7,867 bases of DNA. Origin: an uncultured Lachnospiraceae bacterium (GTDB lineage: Bacteria; Bacillota; Clostridia; Lachnospirales; Lachnospiraceae). Each line of letters opens with the position of its first letter. The stretch's first letter is position 1. The stretch covers positions 1 through 7,867 of the forward strand of contig CAMOVS010000044.1 in the NCBI GenBank assembly GCA_946627575.1, read 5' to 3'. This document shows, in pieces, positions 6,208-7,867 of this stretch. The translations under genes and the position numbers were made by a program. The notes below the pieces were generated by a model. It saw only the letters and a program-made list of their open reading frames with translations, did no database searches and had not been told where the DNA came from.

Positions 6208-7134
6208 TCAGATCTCCTGGTCAGGATCCGGGCTGCCTGTGATGTGAATCTGGCGGAGCACTTTATCCTTTTGTTCGGAAGATATAAAAGAATAACCCTT
6301 GTAATCTACCCTGACCTCCTCACCGGCTTTGGGAAGGTGACCTATGGCATGGATGAGGAAACCGTTAAGGGTCTCAAACTCTTCCGTGTCAAATGAGATC
6401 TCCAGAATCTCTTCCAGGTCATCCAGACGGATCATGCCGGAGGCAATGAAGCCCCCATTGCCCGGAAGCCGGATGATGTCCTTCTCCTCGACATCGTACT
6501 CATCCAGGATATCCCCTACAATGGTCTCAAGGATATCTTCCATGGCCACAAGTCCTACCGTCTGCCCGTATTCATCCACTACTATGGCTATATGGCTCTT
6601 GTCATCCTGCATCTGGGTCAGTAATTCATGGATGTCCTTGGATTCATGAACAAATACCGGCGGCCGCATGATATCATCTACCGGATCGTCCTTGGCTTCA
6701 AAATATCTGGCTACCGCATCCCGGAAATGGACGATGCCTACGATATGATCCAGGTCTTCTTCGTAGACCGGATAGCGGGAGTATTGCTGTCCTACCATGA
6801 AATGAACCGCTTCTTCAATCGTGGTCCCGGACTCGATGGCTATGATCTTCTGGCGAAACTGCATGACGTTCTCTACGTCCTTATCGCCAAATTCAAAGAT
6901 ATTAGAGATCATCTCCGCCTCATCCGCCAGAATCACTCCCTGCTCATGGCCTTCCTGGGCGATATTCATGATCTCTTCTTCGTATTCATTTTCCTCTTCT
7001 TCTTTTTTCAGGCGGGCAAAATCACTCCGCTTCATGACCTCGGTCAGGCGGATCATCATCGCCGTAAGAGCCGCAATAACCAATATGGTCAATAATAAAA
7101 CAATCGACAGCACTATGACGGCTGCATTATCCAA
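6208..7134 (-). CDS. CorC/HlyC-like CBS-domain protein with one membrane span
   Basis: This is a member of the hemolysin-related CorC/HlyC family, linked to divalent-cation (Mg2+/Co2+) handling, though annotated 'hemolysin' by history. From the TTG at 7134 it has 308 residues: one hydrophobic span (about 5-28), a charged Glu/Lys-rich linker (about 33-60), a CBS pair (about 88-146 and 152-212) with the hallmark VVDEYGQTVGLVAMEDILE (185-203), and a C-terminal CorC_HlyC domain (about 220-297). Full-length relatives carry a multi-span DUF21/CNNM transport domain before the CBS pair; E. coli CorC has no span. This protein is intermediate, so it is more likely an accessory or sensor than a transporter. 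GGAGG 8 nt before the TTG supports that start and gives an 8-bp overlap with the upstream gene. The ATG at 7149, five codons earlier, has no good site. Confidence 0.92.
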   Translation of the reverse strand: MDNAAVIVLSIVLLLTILVIAALTAMMIRLTEVMKRSDFARLKKEEEENEYEEEIMNIAQEGHEQGVILADEAEMISNIFEFGDKDVENVMQFRQKIIAIESGTTIEEAVHFMVGQQYSRYPVYEEDLDHIVGIVHFRDAVARYFEAKDDPVDDIMRPPVFVHESKDIHELLTQMQDDKSHIAIVVDEYGQTVGLVAMEDILETIVGDILDEYDVEEKDIIRLPGNGGFIASGMIRLDDLEEILEISFDTEEFETLNGFLIHAIGHLPKAGEEVRVDYKGYSFISSEQKDKVLRQIHITGSPDPDQEI

Positions 7135-7867
7135 ACACTCCACCTCCATCGTTTTCTATCAGGAACTTCCCGGTGTGCCGGCCGCCAGGCAGGCTGGTCC
7201 CGCCCTGGTCCGGATCAAATCCGGGATCCATAATTCTGGCAGCGGCGTCCGGAAGGTCCGAGGCCATAAGCCCTCTTTGACCCTTTTCTTTGGCCGCAAG
7301 ATCTCCGGCCATGCCATGGCAGTATACAGCCAGGCGGACTGCATGGACAAGCATCGCCTGCCGGTCCCTGCCATCCTGCGAGAAGGAATCCGGTCCATAT
7401 TGACCCAGAATACCGCAGATCATTCCGGTAAGGACATCTCCGCTTCCCCCGACTGCCATGCCCGAATTGCCGGACCGGTTCAGATAGATATAAGGTCCTC
7501 CTCCTGCAATTACCGTCCGGGCGTCTTTCAGTACGATTACATGATTCTCATCCGCAAAGGAAGAAGCCGTATCCACAAGATTGGTTACGATCTCCCCAAC
7601 CGGTCTGCCCGTCAGCCGACACATCTCTCCCGGATGAGGCGTCATAATAATTCCGTAGGGATAATCCTTGTAGAGGGTCCTGATCTCCGTGCTCTCTTTC
7701 AGCATGACTGCCAGATTATTGATTCCATCCGCATCGATAACCAAGGGAACCCTGCCCTCAGACAAGACTTTATGCAGGAAAATACGAGCCCTTGCAGAAA
7801 GGCCTAGTCCGGGACCGATTCCAATGACATCTGCCCATTCCAGGGCTTGGTCCAGATCGGCGATCAG
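7127..7867 (-). CDS. NAD(P)H-hydrate dehydratase domain (Nnr/YjeF C-terminal), 5' end beyond window (partial)
   Basis: This enzyme repairs hydrated, damaged NADH and NADPH by ADP- or ATP-dependent dehydration of the S-hydrate, in the cytoplasm. The 246 visible residues have the ribokinase-like dehydratase motifs: GIGPGLG (16-22), VIDADGINNL (43-52), TPHPGEMCRL (76-85), KDARTVIAGGG, and the nucleotide-binding GMAVGGSGDVLTGMICGILG with catalytic Asp. The frame is open at 7867, so the first part of this domain is missing. In Clostridia it is usually fused behind an NAD(P)HX epimerase domain, making a bifunctional Nnr; I cannot tell here. The stretch after about residue 213 (Gly/Pro/Asp-rich) is a low-complexity tail not expected for the fold. 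Its last codons contain the ribosome binding site of the next gene, which overlaps this one by 8 bp. Confidence 0.95.
   Translation of the reverse strand: MIADLDQALEWADVIGIGPGLGLSARARIFLHKVLSEGRVPLVIDADGINNLAVMLKESTEIRTLYKDYPYGIIMTPHPGEMCRLTGRPVGEIVTNLVDTASSFADENHVIVLKDARTVIAGGGPYIYLNRSGNSGMAVGGSGDVLTGMICGILGQYGPDSFSQDGRDRQAMLVHAVRLAVYCHGMAGDLAAKEKGQRGLMASDLPDAAARIMDPGFDPDQGGTSLPGGRHTGKFLIENDGGGVFG
7143..7147 (-). promoter_or_regulatory. Ribosome binding site deciding the CorC-like start
   Basis: GGAGG sits within the last Gly codons of the dehydratase gene, 8 nt before a TTG at 7134. The ATG at 7149 overlaps this motif, so it cannot use it. This supports a TTG start and translational coupling with the upstream gene. 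Confidence 0.65.

Noticed and set aside
6195..6228. A possible intrinsic terminator at the end of the CorC-like gene: a small CCTG/CAGG hairpin followed by seven T on the minus strand.
   Set aside because: The stem is short and bulged, lies inside the coding end, and is about 9 nt from the T-run, too far for a standard terminator.
6208..7134. Annotation as a hemolysin.
   Set aside because: The name comes from family history; the domains are CBS and CorC_HlyC, and nothing indicates a pore or toxin.
6821..7807. A 328-codon open frame on the plus strand across the CorC-like and dehydratase genes.
   Set aside because: It spans two genes with clear family motifs on the other strand, and its translation is Ser/Arg-rich without recognisable domains, as expected of an antisense shadow.

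Overview
The window looks like chromosomal DNA from a mid-GC Firmicute, most likely a Clostridia/Lachnospiraceae-type gut anaerobe. The inference rests on strong GGAGG-type ribosome binding sites, TTG starts, and the gene set (Nnr-type dehydratase, YebC, a YugP-like peptidase, RlmH). It is gene-dense, and every supported gene lies on the minus strand, so the biological order runs from high to low coordinates. No stretch of more than 300 bases lacks a gene. I see no tRNA, rRNA, CRISPR array, insertion sequence or phage gene.

In transcription order, the first block (7867 to 6208) holds the C-terminal NAD(P)HX-dehydratase part of a metabolite-repair enzyme, cut by the window edge. It overlaps a single-spanning CorC/HlyC-like CBS-domain protein. 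A 97-bp gap with a plausible promoter then leads to a second block: yebC, a solute-binding lipoprotein whose ribosome binding site lies inside the yebC terminus, a YugP-like membrane zinc peptidase, and rlmH. These are mainly housekeeping functions (cofactor repair, translation support, rRNA methylation, membrane proteolysis).

After a 134-bp gap, with an inverted repeat and a doubtful 38-codon ORF, comes a third block (3080 to 1). It is a putative three-gene ABC export module: a short ATPase, a 474-residue membrane-anchored protein of unknown function, and an ABC-2-type permease that runs off the left edge. The middle protein is the least explained gene and makes this module the best candidate for an undescribed system.

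The most notable anomalies are an RlmH that lacks the conserved C-terminal tail, a family-3 solute-binding lipoprotein with no transporter nearby and Gln in place of the usual ligand-binding Arg, and two genes that appear to start with TTG codons and be translationally coupled to the gene before them. All function calls come from reading motifs by eye; no database search was run.
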